DNA of 64,000 nt from Acidiferrum sp963771295. GTDB taxonomy: Bacteria > Acidobacteriota > Terriglobia > Acidiferrales > UBA7541. The stretch lies in the NCBI GenBank assembly GCA_963771295.1, contig CAVYTB010000011.1, positions 310,001-374,000 on the forward strand, given 5' to 3'. Below the pieces are notes generated by a model. That model worked only from the letters and a program-made list of their open reading frames with translations, made no database searches and had not been told where the DNA came from. This document shows, piece by piece, positions 1 to 9,500 of this stretch (positions are counted from its first letter, which is position 1; each line of letters opens with the position of its first letter). Made by a program: the position numbers and the translations under genes.

Positions 1-1494
1 GATCGCGTGGAGCGGGACGCGTTCACAACACAGGGACGCGCTATCCCCGCGAAACCGGAAGATGACTCGGCTATCGCGTTTGTTTCAGCGGGAAAGCCGG
101 TGCCGCGGCATGAAGTGATGATTGTGGATGAACAGGGCGACGAGGTGGCGGACCGCACAGAGGGATATCTGTGGTTTCGCGGGGCTTCGGCAACCAGCGG
201 CTACTACCAGAATGCAGCGGGGACGGAGAAGCTGCTTCCACGAGGACCGGCGAAGGGTGATGGCGAGTTTGCCTGGGTGAATTCGGGCGACCGGGCGTAC
301 CGCGCAGACGGCGAGTTCTACGTCACAGGCCGCGTGAAGGACATCATCATCAAGGGCGGGCGCAATTTGTATCCGCACGAGGTGGAGGAATTGGCGGGTC
401 GTGCGGAAGGAATTCGCAAGGGCTGCATTGTGGCCTTCGGATTGGAGGATGAGGCATCGGGCACGGAAAAGTTGGTGGTGGTCGCCGAATCGCGCGAGGA
501 GTCGAAAGCGAGAAGGGCCGCGATTGCCAGCGCGATTACGGATGAAGTTTCGCGGGGACTGGGATTGCCGCCGGACCGGGTGGAATTGATTCCGCCGGGA
601 AGCATTCCGAAGACTTCCAGCGGCAAGCTGCGGCGCGACGAGACCAAGCAGCTGTATCTAGCGGGGACGCTGACAGCGGCGAAGCCTCCGGCGTGGCTGC
701 AAATCGCACGGTTGGGGACTATTCCGTACGTGAAGGAAGGATTCCGCGTTGTTTTCGGCGGCATACGCAAGCTGCTGGAGAAAATCTACGGCTTGTATTT
801 CATCGTCGTGTTCGTTTTGTGGATTATCCCCTCGTGGGCCATGGTGCGAACGATCAAGGATTATAAGGCGGCGGGGCGCTTCACTTCGGCGGCGCTGAAA
901 GTGTTGTTCGCGCTGACGTTTATTCGCGTGAAGGTGATCGGAAAAGAGCACATGGATACGCCGGGCGCAAAAGTGTATGCGTCGAACCACGCGAGCTATT
1001 TTGACGTGTTGCCGCTGATGATGGGGCTGGGCGTTCCGTACCGGTTCGTGGCCAAGAGCGAAGTCAATCAGATGCCGTTTATCGGACGGTTCCTGAACCA
1101 GATGGGCCACTTGTCGTTCGACAGACTGGATGCCGGCTCGCGCTTGAAGCAAGTGCACATGATGGAAGAGTGCTTGCGCAAGGGAGATGCGATTTTTGTT
1201 TTCCCGGAAGGCACGTTTGTGCCGGAAGACGGCGTGCGTCCGTTTCAGCTTGGGGGATTCAACGCGGCGGTGGCGACGGGAACGCCCGTTGTGCCGGTGT
1301 CGTTGGCGGGGACGCGGAAGTTTCTACGCGACCGCACGTTCCTTCCGCGGCCCACAAGCGTGACAATCACGCTCTCCCCGCCAATCTATCCCGAGAAGTC
1401 CGGCGACGATCCTGAACATCTGCAGGAAATCGTGCGGTTGCGGGATCTTGCGCGAGAAGCAATTGCCCGGCACTCGGGCGAACCGCTTTTGTAA
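1..1494 (+). CDS. Acyl-AMP ligase C-terminal part fused to a PlsC-type acyltransferase (5' truncated by window)
   Basis: The frame is open from base 1, so the true start lies upstream. The first ~220 residues are the C-terminal part of an AMP-forming acyl ligase: GYLWFRG, SGDRAYRADGEFYVTGRVKD and the KTSSGKLRR-type lysine motif are visible and resemble fatty acyl-AMP ligases. A hydrophobic stretch (about residues 258-280) follows. The last ~190 residues form a 1-acylglycerol-phosphate acyltransferase domain with the NHxxxxD catalytic motif (NHASYFD) and the FPEGTF substrate motif. Inferred role: activation of a fatty acid and its transfer to a lysophospholipid at the inner membrane, analogous to Aas, but with the domains in reverse order (ligase first). 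The ligase N-terminal domain is not visible, so substrate class is uncertain. Confidence 0.85.
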   Translation, partial: DRVERDAFTTQGRAIPAKPEDDSAIAFVSAGKPVPRHEVMIVDEQGDEVADRTEGYLWFRGASATSGYYQNAAGTEKLLPRGPAKGDGEFAWVNSGDRAYRADGEFYVTGRVKDIIIKGGRNLYPHEVEELAGRAEGIRKGCIVAFGLEDEASGTEKLVVVAESREESKARRAAIASAITDEVSRGLGLPPDRVELIPPGSIPKTSSGKLRRDETKQLYLAGTLTAAKPPAWLQIARLGTIPYVKEGFRVVFGGIRKLLEKIYGLYFIVVFVLWIIPSWAMVRTIKDYKAAGRFTSAALKVLFALTFIRVKVIGKEHMDTPGAKVYASNHASYFDVLPLMMGLGVPYRFVAKSEVNQMPFIGRFLNQMGHLSFDRLDAGSRLKQVHMMEECLRKGDAIFVFPEGTFVPEDGVRPFQLGGFNAAVATGTPVVPVSLAGTRKFLRDRTFLPRPTSVTITLSPPIYPEKSGDDPEHLQEIVRLRDLAREAIARHSGEPLL

Positions 1495-1511
1495 TTTGGC
1501 CAAGAGCTAGC

Positions 1512-2282
1512 TTAACGATTCAACCTGTAGACAACGGTGATGCGGGTATCGATCTCGAAGGCTTGGCCGTTGAGAACCGTGGGACGGTAGTGCCACTCGC
1601 GCACTGCGGCAAGCGCCGAGTTGTAGAAGAGCGGGTCGCCAGAAAGCACTTCCAGCGATTGGATGGAGCCGTCGGTAGCAATGACGGCGTGGAGTTCGAC
1701 GCGGCCTTCGCGGCCGGCCTGTTTCGCGAGAATGGGATAGATCGGTTCGACGCGATGAGTGAGCATGGCGGGTTCGAGGGAAGTAACTCTCAAACGCCTG
1801 GTGGGCTCGACGCTTGGCTCGGCTCGAGGCTTTTCTGGAACTCTGGGATCGGTGTTCAAGCCATATGGAACGCCATCGCCAACGAGCGTACCAGGTATAG
1901 AGTCGCCCTCTGGTTGGTTGGACGTTGTGTTGATCGATTCACCGTTTTTCAAGGGGCGAGGCGGATTTCGCGGATCAAAGCAGAACACACAGATTCGCCT
2001 TCCAGCTTGGTGCTGCTTCGTATTTCCAACATTGCGCTTCGCCGGGCCTCCCCGCGCATACGGAGGAAGCACGACGCGATCGTAGGAAATGCGTTCACTT
2101 CTTCCGAACAGTGGGAATACGACGAGAGCCGCGACCGCGACCGTTTGCAGGACCACTGAGGCGACCAGAGCGCGACGGCGTATTTTGCGTTCGCGCCGCT
2201 GTTGCTCTGGATCACCTTCGACGAAACAGCTTTTCAGTGAGCCGATAACCTCTTCGGACACACCCGTAGGTTCGAGAGCCAT
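1512..2282 (-). CDS. TonB C-terminal domain protein
   Basis: This 256-residue protein has a cytoplasmic N-terminus, one membrane segment at about residues 43-62 (ALVASVVLQTVAVAALVVF), a Pro-rich linker, and a C-terminal TonB fold (HRVEPIYPILAKQAG, then VREWHYRP). TonB-family proteins transmit proton-motive force from ExbBD to outer-membrane receptors; the large receptor at 45-48 kb is the sort of partner used, though no physical link is shown. I chose the ATG at 2282 because GTGGAGG lies just upstream; the frame stays open to 2531 but that extension is basic and unlike a protein. It could also be an energy-transducing or stress-sensor TonB paralogue rather than the main TonB. Confidence 0.8.
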   Translation of the reverse strand: MALEPTGVSEEVIGSLKSCFVEGDPEQQRRERKIRRRALVASVVLQTVAVAALVVFPLFGRSERISYDRVVLPPYARGGPAKRNVGNTKQHQAGRRICVFCFDPRNPPRPLKNGESINTTSNQPEGDSIPGTLVGDGVPYGLNTDPRVPEKPRAEPSVEPTRRLRVTSLEPAMLTHRVEPIYPILAKQAGREGRVELHAVIATDGSIQSLEVLSGDPLFYNSALAAVREWHYRPTVLNGQAFEIDTRITVVYRLNR

Positions 2283-2304
2283 CACACACCTCCACAAAGT
2301 TTGC

Positions 2305-2377
2305 TGCGAGCGGTGGGAGCAGATTTGCGGCAGCAGCCTCCTGTGGTTGCCTACAGGAGGCCAGCGCCGCGCTCGCA
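2305..2377. repeat. Nested inverted repeat upstream of the TonB-family gene
   Basis: Outer arms TGCGAGCG (2305-2312) and CGCTCGCA (2370-2377) enclose an inner stem GCCTCCTGT / ACAGGAGGC (2336-2344 and 2353-2361). The structure lies 23 bases upstream of the preferred start at 2282. It may be a REP-type palindrome or a 5'-UTR structure. It accounts for much of the 302-base gap between 2283 and 2584, in which no gene was seen. Confidence 0.55.
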
Positions 2378-2584
2378 GGGATGTGAGGTGCGCGCGTCCT
2401 CTGTAGCGTTTGACACCGGAGTGGGTAACAAGTTCCCTTGAAATAGCAGGGGTTAGCGGCGAGCGTCGATCGGCATTAGAACGCGGCTCATAGATTCGCG
2501 AGAGAGGCAAATCCCGCTGGGTACATCCCATGGGGCGGGTGCGGCATCAAATCGGGAGGACGTAGATCCCAGGAGGAGAATCCC

Positions 2585-2896
2585 ATGGACAGGCACATTC
2601 CCGAAGTCATTGGTGTGCGCCGCACGGGCTGGGCTGCTCTGGACCGCGATCCGCAACAAGACACAGTAGAATTCACCTGTCCTCATTGCGGCGCGCAGAG
2701 CCAGAAAAAGGCCCGGCGCGAGCGCAGCGAATATCGGTTCACAGACGGCTTTCTACAAGATCTGCAAGGCGAAGGAACACAGTGTCACCAGTGCAAGCAG
2801 TCGCTCAGGATCGTTCCCATCGTGTTGTTGCACGACCAGGCCGAAACGCATCGGTTTGAAGCAATGTTTCTAGCAGCGCCAAGCGAAGTAGCGTAA
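2585..2896 (+). CDS. Small zinc-ribbon-like hypothetical protein
   Basis: This 103-residue protein contains CPHC near residue 33 and CHQC near residue 67, which together would make a four-cysteine zinc ribbon. No export signal is present and the ends are charged. The ATG at 2585 follows a strong AGGAGG ribosome site, and the gene is closed by an intrinsic terminator just downstream, so it is a stand-alone transcription unit. I do not recognise a named family; a role in nucleic-acid binding or as a regulatory adaptor is only a guess from the zinc ribbon. Confidence 0.75.
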   Translation: MDRHIPEVIGVRRTGWAALDRDPQQDTVEFTCPHCGAQSQKKARRERSEYRFTDGFLQDLQGEGTQCHQCKQSLRIVPIVLLHDQAETHRFEAMFLAAPSEVA

Positions 2897-2915
2897 TCAT
2901 TCCTTCATAAGCTGA

Positions 2916-2946
2916 CGGGGCGTCTTTTAAGGACGCCCCGTTTTTT
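2916..2946 (+). terminator. Rho-independent terminator
   Basis: A perfect 9-bp GC-rich stem (CGGGGCGTC / GACGCCCCG) with a 7-base loop is followed by six T residues. It lies 19 bases after the stop of the zinc-ribbon gene. Confidence 0.9.
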
Positions 2947-3004
2947 GCGAGTGTCTTGTTGCGCAAGATGCACTTCCACGCGTGAAACTTGCGTTGCGTT
3001 TCGG

Positions 3005-3048
3005 TTGAGGTTCTTCGGGGCGCAAACTACGCGCCCCTCAGAATGACA
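3005..3048. repeat. Half copy of the dispersed GAGGTYCTTCG element
   Basis: The stretch runs from TTGAGGTTCTTCG through GGGGCGC / GCGCCCC arms to CTCAGAATGACA. It matches the right half of the 114-bp elements at 26097 and 52949. The left half is not recognisable here. Confidence 0.65.
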
Positions 3049-3081
3049 GTGTGGTACAGCCCGGAAGCAACCTGATTTCGG

Positions 3082-3354
3082 CTAGCGGTAGTGATCGTGG
3101 CGGAAGCGTTCACATTTTACGTACGCTTCGTGGCGTTCGTGAGCCCAGTGGCGAGCCGCGGAACTGTATGGTCCGTAGCGCTCAGCCGCCTGGTTGTAGC
3201 GATATTCGGTGTATGAGACGCGGCGGTTGCAGTCATCCCAACCATTGGCCCTCGCGCCTGGCGCTCCAGCGGAGAGCAGGAAACCACCCAGCGCCGCACT
3301 CGCCAATAACCCCTTGCGAAATATAAAACGGAAGATGTGCAGGTTGATGTTCAT
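3082..3354 (-). CDS. Small secreted hypothetical protein
   Basis: This is a 90-residue protein. Residues 1-36 look like a signal peptide (basic start, then GLLASAALGGFLLSAGAPGARA with a likely cut after ARA). The mature part is about 54 residues, rich in Tyr, Arg and His, with two cysteines (DDCNRR, VKCERF) that could form one disulfide. The ATG at 3354 has GGAGG upstream. I do not recognise the family; it resembles the many short exported proteins of unknown role found in soil bacteria. Confidence 0.65.
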   Translation of the reverse strand: MNINLHIFRFIFRKGLLASAALGGFLLSAGAPGARANGWDDCNRRVSYTEYRYNQAAERYGPYSSAARHWAHERHEAYVKCERFRHDHYR

Positions 3355-3475
3355 AACAGCCTCCAGGAGCGTGTCCGGGGCCGGTTCCGGTGTTTCGTCC
3401 TACGGAATCAAACACGTATTTGTTGGAAATGTTGCCAGTGCTGAGGAAGGCCAGCTCGAGACCGAGCGGTAAACT

Positions 3476-4351
3476 TCAGTACGCTTGTAAGAATGGATCG
3501 ACGTTCATGTGGTACTTTTCGAGCCCGGAACGCACCGCTTCAAACGCTTCATCCACATTGTCGGCATACTGCACCTGGTCGTGTTCCGCTTGACTGATGG
3601 TGCCCCAACGAACCATGGCCTTCAGATTCATGATGTCGTGCCAGTATTTGCGGCCGTAGATCAGGATCAGTGTGTGCTTCGGCATTTTGCCGGTTTGCGA
3701 CAGGGTCATCATTTCCCACAGTTCGTCCATGGTGCCGAAACCGCCGGGAAAAACAATCAGGGCCTTAGCAATTTGCGCGAACCACAATTTGCGCATAAAA
3801 AAATAATGGAAGTTAAAACTTAGTTCGGGACTGATGTACGGATTGGCGAACTGTTCGTGTGGCAGTTCAATGGATAGTCCAATGGATTTGCCGCCGGCTT
3901 CATACGCGCCGCGATTCGCCGCTTCCATGATGCCGGGGCCGCCGCCAGAGCAGACAACGAACCGGCGAGGTCTGGGACCGAGCGACAATGCCCAGGTGGT
4001 GATCTTGTGAGAGAGCAGGCGTGCTTCTTCGTAGTAGCGAGACATCTCCAGGGCGCTTTTCGCTTCGCGTAACGCCGCATGGTGCCGTTTCAAACGCAAC
4101 GGAGACATTTTCGCAGAACCTTCCTGCTTCAGGCGAGTGTAGCGCGCCGAAGCGGTTTCGTGGGAATCGATACGCGCGGAGCCAAACATCACGATAGTGT
4201 CGCCAATGCCTTCCTTTTTCAGCTGGGCCAGCGGATGGATATACTCTGCCAGGATGCGGATGGGGCGCGCCGGCGTGCTGGACATGAACTTATGATCTTC
4301 GTGAGGAGCTTTTGGGGCGTGCTGCGGCTTTGGGCGCTTACCATCAGGCAT
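3476..4351 (-). CDS. LOG-family (TIGR00730-like) nucleotide phosphoribohydrolase-type protein
   Basis: The signature of the LOG / 'lysine decarboxylase-like' family is clear: GGGPGIMEAANRGA for nucleotide binding and PGGFGTMDELWE for catalysis. Characterised members cleave the N-glycosidic bond of nucleoside 5'-monophosphates (cytokinin riboside monophosphates in plants and some bacteria, AMP/GMP for bacterial PpnN). The annotation 'lysine decarboxylase' for this family is historical and wrong. The 291-residue product has a ~55-residue N-terminal extension rich in Lys/Pro/His. I prefer the ATG at 4351, preceded by TTGGAGAG; the frame is open to 4450. It is divergent from the VWFA gene. Confidence 0.85.
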   Translation of the reverse strand: MPDGKRPKPQHAPKAPHEDHKFMSSTPARPIRILAEYIHPLAQLKKEGIGDTIVMFGSARIDSHETASARYTRLKQEGSAKMSPLRLKRHHAALREAKSALEMSRYYEEARLLSHKITTWALSLGPRPRRFVVCSGGGPGIMEAANRGAYEAGGKSIGLSIELPHEQFANPYISPELSFNFHYFFMRKLWFAQIAKALIVFPGGFGTMDELWEMMTLSQTGKMPKHTLILIYGRKYWHDIMNLKAMVRWGTISQAEHDQVQYADNVDEAFEAVRSGLEKYHMNVDPFLQAY

Positions 4352-4488
4352 GGGAATCTCTCCAAGTAGGTTGAGCTTCGATTGTAGGCAGAGCTTGAGG
4401 GTTCGGCAACGCCTTTGGCCCCGCGTGCGTCGAATTGAATATACGGACAAGCCGGTCGAAACGCGTGGTAGCGACGCTCGGCCAAACT

Positions 4489-5631
4489 ATGACGAAAACT
4501 GATTCCATTGCATTGTCAGGGGCGATTTTGGCCTTGCTGCTGGCCGGGAATGCGTTTGCGCAAGCGCCGGAAGGCCCCATCACGCCGCAGCCAGGCGTGG
4601 AAATTCAACAAGCGCCGCCAGGATCAACATTCAAGGTGCAGACGGTTTTGGTGAATACGCCGGTGACGGTGCGCGACGCCCAAGGCGAGATGGTGCACAA
4701 CCTGGAGAAGAGAGATTTCCACGTGACCGACAACGGCGTGGAGCAGAAGATTTCGCACTTTGATTTGGGGAGCGAACCGATTTCCGTGGTGGTAGTGGTG
4801 GAGACCGGTTCGCGAATTTCGCCGATTCTGCCGCAGATTCGCAGGACGGGCACGCTGCTGACGCAGACGGTGATGGGACCGAGCGGCGAAGGCGCCATTG
4901 TCGGGTTCAATGATGAGATCGATGTATTGCAGGATTTTACGAAAAATGACGACGTGATCGAGAACACCATCACGCGGCTGAAGGAGGGAACATCAGGTCT
5001 GCGGCTGTATGATGCGATGGCCAAAGGAGTGGAAATGCTGAGCGCTCTGCCACAGGCTACGCCGACGCAGCCGGGGCGCCGGCGGGTGTTGCTGGTGATC
5101 GCTGAATCCGACGACAAAGAGAGCGAAGCAAAACTGGGTGAAGTGCTGCGAAAGGCGCAACTGGCCAACGTGACGATCTATAGCGTGGGGATTTCGTCGA
5201 CACGCGCACAGCTGCAGAAAAAGCCCGAGCCGCACGGGCCGACTTCGGCCACGCCCGAGGGCACGTTTGGCATGCCGCCGCCACCGGGCACGGTACAAAC
5301 GCCAACGACGGAGGCGCAACGCACGGAGGGATTCGATTTGCTGGCGCTGGCGATTTGGGCGGTGATGCATGTCAAGGATCAGATCACGAATAGCGGGCTG
5401 GCAATTGCGGCTACGGCCACAGGCGGAGCGCATCTGGCGACGTGGAAAGACCGATCCATTGAAAAGGCCATCGATGAAATAGGCGCGGAGTTGCACTCGC
5501 AATACATGCTGACGTATACGCCGACGGGAACGGATGCGCCGGGATATCACGAAATCAAAGTGGATGTAGATCGCGCGGATTTGAAGGTGCGGGCAAGGCC
5601 GGGGTATTACGTGGCCGGACCTACTGGCTAA
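4489..5631 (+). CDS. Secreted VWFA-domain protein (acidobacterial TIGR03436 type)
   Basis: The protein starts with a signal peptide (SIALSGAILALLLAGNAFA, cut near residue 24). A segment LVNTPVTVRDAQGEMVHNLEKRDF follows, which precedes the VWA domain in the acidobacterial family, then the VWA core (VVVVVETGSRIS, GAIVGFNDEIDVLQDFT, RRRVLLVIAESDDKES, VTIYSVGIS). The canonical DxSxS metal site is replaced by ETGSRIS, so metal binding may be impaired. The end (YMLTYTPTGTDAPGYHEIKVDVD) is typical of these families. Role unknown; probably periplasmic or surface protein-protein contacts. I chose the ATG at 4489 because it gives a clean signal peptide; an upstream TTG at 4435 is also in frame. Confidence 0.85.
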   Translation: MTKTDSIALSGAILALLLAGNAFAQAPEGPITPQPGVEIQQAPPGSTFKVQTVLVNTPVTVRDAQGEMVHNLEKRDFHVTDNGVEQKISHFDLGSEPISVVVVVETGSRISPILPQIRRTGTLLTQTVMGPSGEGAIVGFNDEIDVLQDFTKNDDVIENTITRLKEGTSGLRLYDAMAKGVEMLSALPQATPTQPGRRRVLLVIAESDDKESEAKLGEVLRKAQLANVTIYSVGISSTRAQLQKKPEPHGPTSATPEGTFGMPPPPGTVQTPTTEAQRTEGFDLLALAIWAVMHVKDQITNSGLAIAATATGGAHLATWKDRSIEKAIDEIGAELHSQYMLTYTPTGTDAPGYHEIKVDVDRADLKVRARPGYYVAGPTG

Positions 5632-5654
5632 ACTCGTCGAAGAGGAGCCGCAGG

Positions 5655-6035
5655 CTACATCTGGTTGATGTGAAGGACGCTCCCTTCAGCGATGCTTGGA
5701 TCATTTTTGGAGCCTTCTTTGAACCTGTAGATCGTGAGCACTAGCGCGAGAAGAGCAATTCCACCGAAGAAAACGCGGAGCGTCCACCACGGGTCGACCA
5801 CAATGAAGCAAATCATGGCCCCGACTATATACAACGATTGTTCCAGACCTTTCGTTGGAGGTAGTCGAAAGCGTGTTTTCTGCTTGCGATCAGTAGCCTT
5901 TTCCCAGGCACGGTAATAGCGCCACGACCTTGCCGTGGAGAGCAGTAAGAGCACAATCGCAATCACGTTGAAAAGTAATTGCAGAACGAACGGCATCCGT
6001 CCTGACTCAGGGAACAATGCTGAAGGTATGGACAC
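5655..6035 (-). CDS. Small integral membrane protein
   Basis: This is a 126-residue protein with three hydrophobic helices: residues ~16-34 (VLQLLFNVIAIVLLLLSTA), ~70-82 (YIVGAMICFIVVD) and ~86-102 (LRVFFGGIALLALVLTI). A GTG start at 6035 is supported by GAGGAG eight bases upstream. No family recognised. It sits convergent to the VWFA gene with a 23-base gap. Confidence 0.65.
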   Translation of the reverse strand: MSIPSALFPESGRMPFVLQLLFNVIAIVLLLLSTARSWRYYRAWEKATDRKQKTRFRLPPTKGLEQSLYIVGAMICFIVVDPWWTLRVFFGGIALLALVLTIYRFKEGSKNDPSIAEGSVLHINQM

Positions 6036-6170
6036 GGGCGCTACTCCTCTAAAAGGCGACGAGGCAAGGAGCGACGCGACACGAAAGGAATTGTCAATCT
6101 GATCTCGTTACCTGATTTTAATCTACCCCCTACGTAAGCGTACCGGCAAGACGCTGTGTCTAAGCTGACC

Positions 6171-6545
6171 CTACGCCAACTGCTGCCAGAAGGTGATTTC
6201 GCGCGAGGCTATGAGGGAATCTTTGCGGGCGTTCCAGCGCAGGAAATGCTGCGATTTGGTGTGCTCGGTGTGGTGTTCGCGGGATTCCCACACTTCGTGC
6301 AGCAGAAACATGCCGGGCTGATCGACGGCGTGGTGCAAGTCGTATTGCCAGCAGCCCTGTTCTTTGCGAGTGGGGCCGATGAGGGCGCGCAGCTCGGCTT
6401 CGAGCAACAGGTGCTGCCCTTCTTTGGAGCGCAGAATTACGATCAGGGTCAGCGCGTCCTTGGGCAACTTGGCGATTTTCACGCTGCGCGACTTGTGTTT
6501 GGCGGAACGCCGCTTGGCAACCTTCTTCACTTTTCGTTTGGCCAT
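6171..6545 (-). CDS. ABM-domain (antibiotic biosynthesis monooxygenase-like) protein with Lys-rich N-terminus
   Basis: Residues ~33-124 form a small ferredoxin-like ABM domain (LTLIVILRSKEGQ, GCWQYDLHHAVDQPGMFLLHEVWESREHHTEH, SQHFLRW). Such proteins are small dimeric monooxygenases or quinone/heme-modifying enzymes. The first ~30 residues are unusual, almost all Lys/Arg (MAKRKVKKVAKRR...), which suggests nucleic-acid or membrane-surface binding. I prefer the ATG at 6545; an earlier in-frame start at 6575 exists. No strong ribosome site is visible. It lies upstream in transcription of nothing obvious and 53 bases beyond the stop of the M14 peptidase gene. Confidence 0.75.
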   Translation of the reverse strand: MAKRKVKKVAKRRSAKHKSRSVKIAKLPKDALTLIVILRSKEGQHLLLEAELRALIGPTRKEQGCWQYDLHHAVDQPGMFLLHEVWESREHHTEHTKSQHFLRWNARKDSLIASREITFWQQLA

Positions 6546-6598
6546 AATGGGCGGGATTGTATCGCAATCGCGCACAATGGCAAGCGGAACCCGCAGGG

Positions 6599-9500
6599 TT
6601 ATTTTTCGGGAGTTTTCTGCCCCGCGTTGAGGCGGTCGAAGTTCAGCAGGGTGTTTAGCACCAGCGAATAGGTGTTTTCCGTCTCGCCACGATAAATCGG
6701 ATTGATGGAGAAGAGGATGAGGTGACCGGCACCCTTGGGAACATCCAGGACCGCGGGGTGCTGGGCAATTTCGTTGCCCGCGGTGACCAAGCCGGAAATG
6801 AGAAGATCCTTCGAGTCGGCATAACGCAAGATGACGCGGGCGCGATCGGCGGGGGGAATGACGCGCGGATTGTTAAACATTTGCTCATCGGTAACTGCCG
6901 GACTCTCCCAAAGCTCAGCTTCGGGCTTTTCCGGCGCTTCGGCGGCGGCGCGGCCAACCACGAAGTCAGGGTCATCTTTTGTGCCGCGTCCGGTGGCGCG
7001 GGCGGTGGACTCGGGACCGAGACGGCGGCGGCGCGAGCCAAGGACGCTGCTCAAAGAGAAGATGGGGCCGTTGTCGCAATAGGCGGAGACCTTTTCGTCG
7101 TAGCCATAGGCGATAGGGCTGGCGGCATCGACCAGGCGAGTGCCGACGATGGCGCCAACAATTTTCATTTTCTCGGAGGAACTCGCGGTGACGCCGTCGG
7201 CCATGCCGATGGACAGAGCGAATTGCGAGGTATCGGTGGTGGTCAGAAGCACGCCGCCCTTCTCCACAAAATTCTGAAGCTTGGCGACGCCATCCCAGCC
7301 AAGGCCGGGACGCATATCGGGCGTGGAATCATTTTTGCCGACGAGATTTGGCGTGAGCGGCGTATCTTGCCAGGGAAGTGGATTGCCCCAGGCCATCGGC
7401 AATCCCTGAATAATGGTGGAGGAGGAGGAATTCCATCCGACGGGAGGAAACAGAATCACATCGTATTGCGCGTTGAGATCGGGGATAGTGTCGATCTTCT
7501 GCGTGCTGATGTAATCGTAAGGGATTTTCAATTCGTCGAGGGCCAGACGCCACCAGCCTTCGGTTTGCGTGCTGATCCAGGTGTGCAGGAAGGCGATGCG
7601 GGCGACGCGGACCGGGTGGGCCTTCACGGAAGGCGCGGCGGATAGCGCGACGGCGTGCAAGCGTAGATTTTTTGTTGCTGCGTCGAGGTCGCCGCGGCTT
7701 ACGCCCTTGATCAAAAAAGTGCCGCGAGAAAACTTTTGAGCGCCGACCTGGAACGGTTCTTCGGCTGCGTCGATGGAAGCAGTTTTCAGTTGATAGCGAA
7801 GCGTGGCCAACGCAGGCTCGGCGTGATTGTCGATGGCGAAGATTGTGCCGTCGCCCGTAGCGCCACCGTAGGCAGGCAGCTCGGCGACGCGTTCCATGAC
7901 AACCGTAAGAACCTTGGGATCGGTGACGCGAGCGACTTGCACGCCGAAGAGTTCGCCGAAGGTCCAGCCGGTGTCGTCGTAGGGAGTCTGCTGTGGATCG
8001 TCGGGACTCCAGTATTGATAGTCAAGCAAAGCGTCGGCGATGCGGGAGTACGGCTGATCCATGCGGATGACGTAGCTGCCGGCCGGAAAAGCGCGTGTGG
8101 TTGGTTGCGGCGTTTTGGCCTTTTCGTCGGCGGCTTCCGGCTTGGCCTCTGGCTTGGCTTTCGGCTTTTCTTTCTTTGGAGGAAGAGCTACCTGGAACGC
8201 GGTGGTAGCGCGCGAGATTTCGACGTGCTGGCGCTGCATGATGCGCAGCAGATCCGCCTGCACGCTGGCGCGAGAATCATCCGCAGGAAGCACATAGGCG
8301 GCCGGGCCTTCGGCAGAGGGCTTCTGAATGGAGCGCTTGGACTTGAGGTAGAAATTTTTCAGGAACAAGCGCTTGTTCTCGTTGAAATAGTGCAGCGAGG
8401 TGAGCAAGCCAGTCTCTTCGTAATTGTTATTGTCGCGCTGAGACCACATAACTTTGGGAAGCGGAGGATTGGGGCGATACCAGGTGCGCGAGTATTCGTC
8501 GGGCTCCAAAGTGCGTTCACGCGTGTCGGCGCCGCCATTGCCGAAGGTTTCGTAGAGACGGCTGATGCCGTTGTGCATCGCGGCGATGAACATCAGGTAT
8601 CCGGGCGACCAGGTATCGAAATCGCCGTGAGCAAAAACGCCGGGCATGCCGAACTTGGTCATGTCCGCAACGTTACGCGAACCGATCATTTGCCACTCGT
8701 CCACCAGCAGGGGATCGACCCAGGCGTTATACGGGCCGTCGCCGACGGTGTTGTCGTAGAGATAGGGGACGGATTCGTGCAAGTCGTGAAGAACCTGTGC
8801 GTGCCAGCTGACGTAGGTGTTCAGGACGTTTTGCGTGAGCTTCAAGGTGACGCCCATGGCATCGCGATTATTGTCGTGGGCCACGTACTTGCCCCAATAA
8901 ATCAGCGGCGGATAGAAATCCTTGGGATGGGCAAGGTGCCATTTGTAGATGTCGACCATGCGGTCGCGGCCATCGACTTCGACGACCGGAGTGATGAGCG
9001 TGATCATGCCGTCACGAATCTCGCGGATGTACGGGCTGTCATCGACGGCTAAGCGGTAGGCAAGTTCCATCAGTGCGGTGGGCGCACCTGTTTCCGGCGA
9101 GTGAATCGTGCCAGTGATGTAGTAAACGGGGACGGACTGCGCGACGAGCTTGTCGGCTTCGGCGTCGTCAAATTTTATCGTGCGTGGATCGCCGAGTTTC
9201 GCGAGGCGCTCGGTGTTTGCATCGAGATTTTTGAGATTGGCTTCGGAGGAGATGGCTACGGCGATCATCTCGCGGCCTTCTTCGGTGGTGCCGATGGAGA
9301 AAACTCTGACGCGCGGGCTGGCCTTCTCCAGCAAGCGCATGTATTTGTAGACATCTTCGGCATACGGAAGAATGCCGGGAGCGCCAGCCACATCGCCGAG
9401 CACGACGTCAGGAGTGGGGACGGACTTGGAGGCGGGCAAATATTCGACGAGCGGCGAGGTAAAAAAAGATTCGGTGGTGTACTTGTGAAGCTTTGCGGTG

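Noticed and set aside
6722..9052. Long plus-strand open frames (307 and 438 codons) opposite the M14 peptidase
   Set aside because: The M14 protein on the minus strand has a signal peptide, zinc motif and ribosome site; the antisense frames have none.
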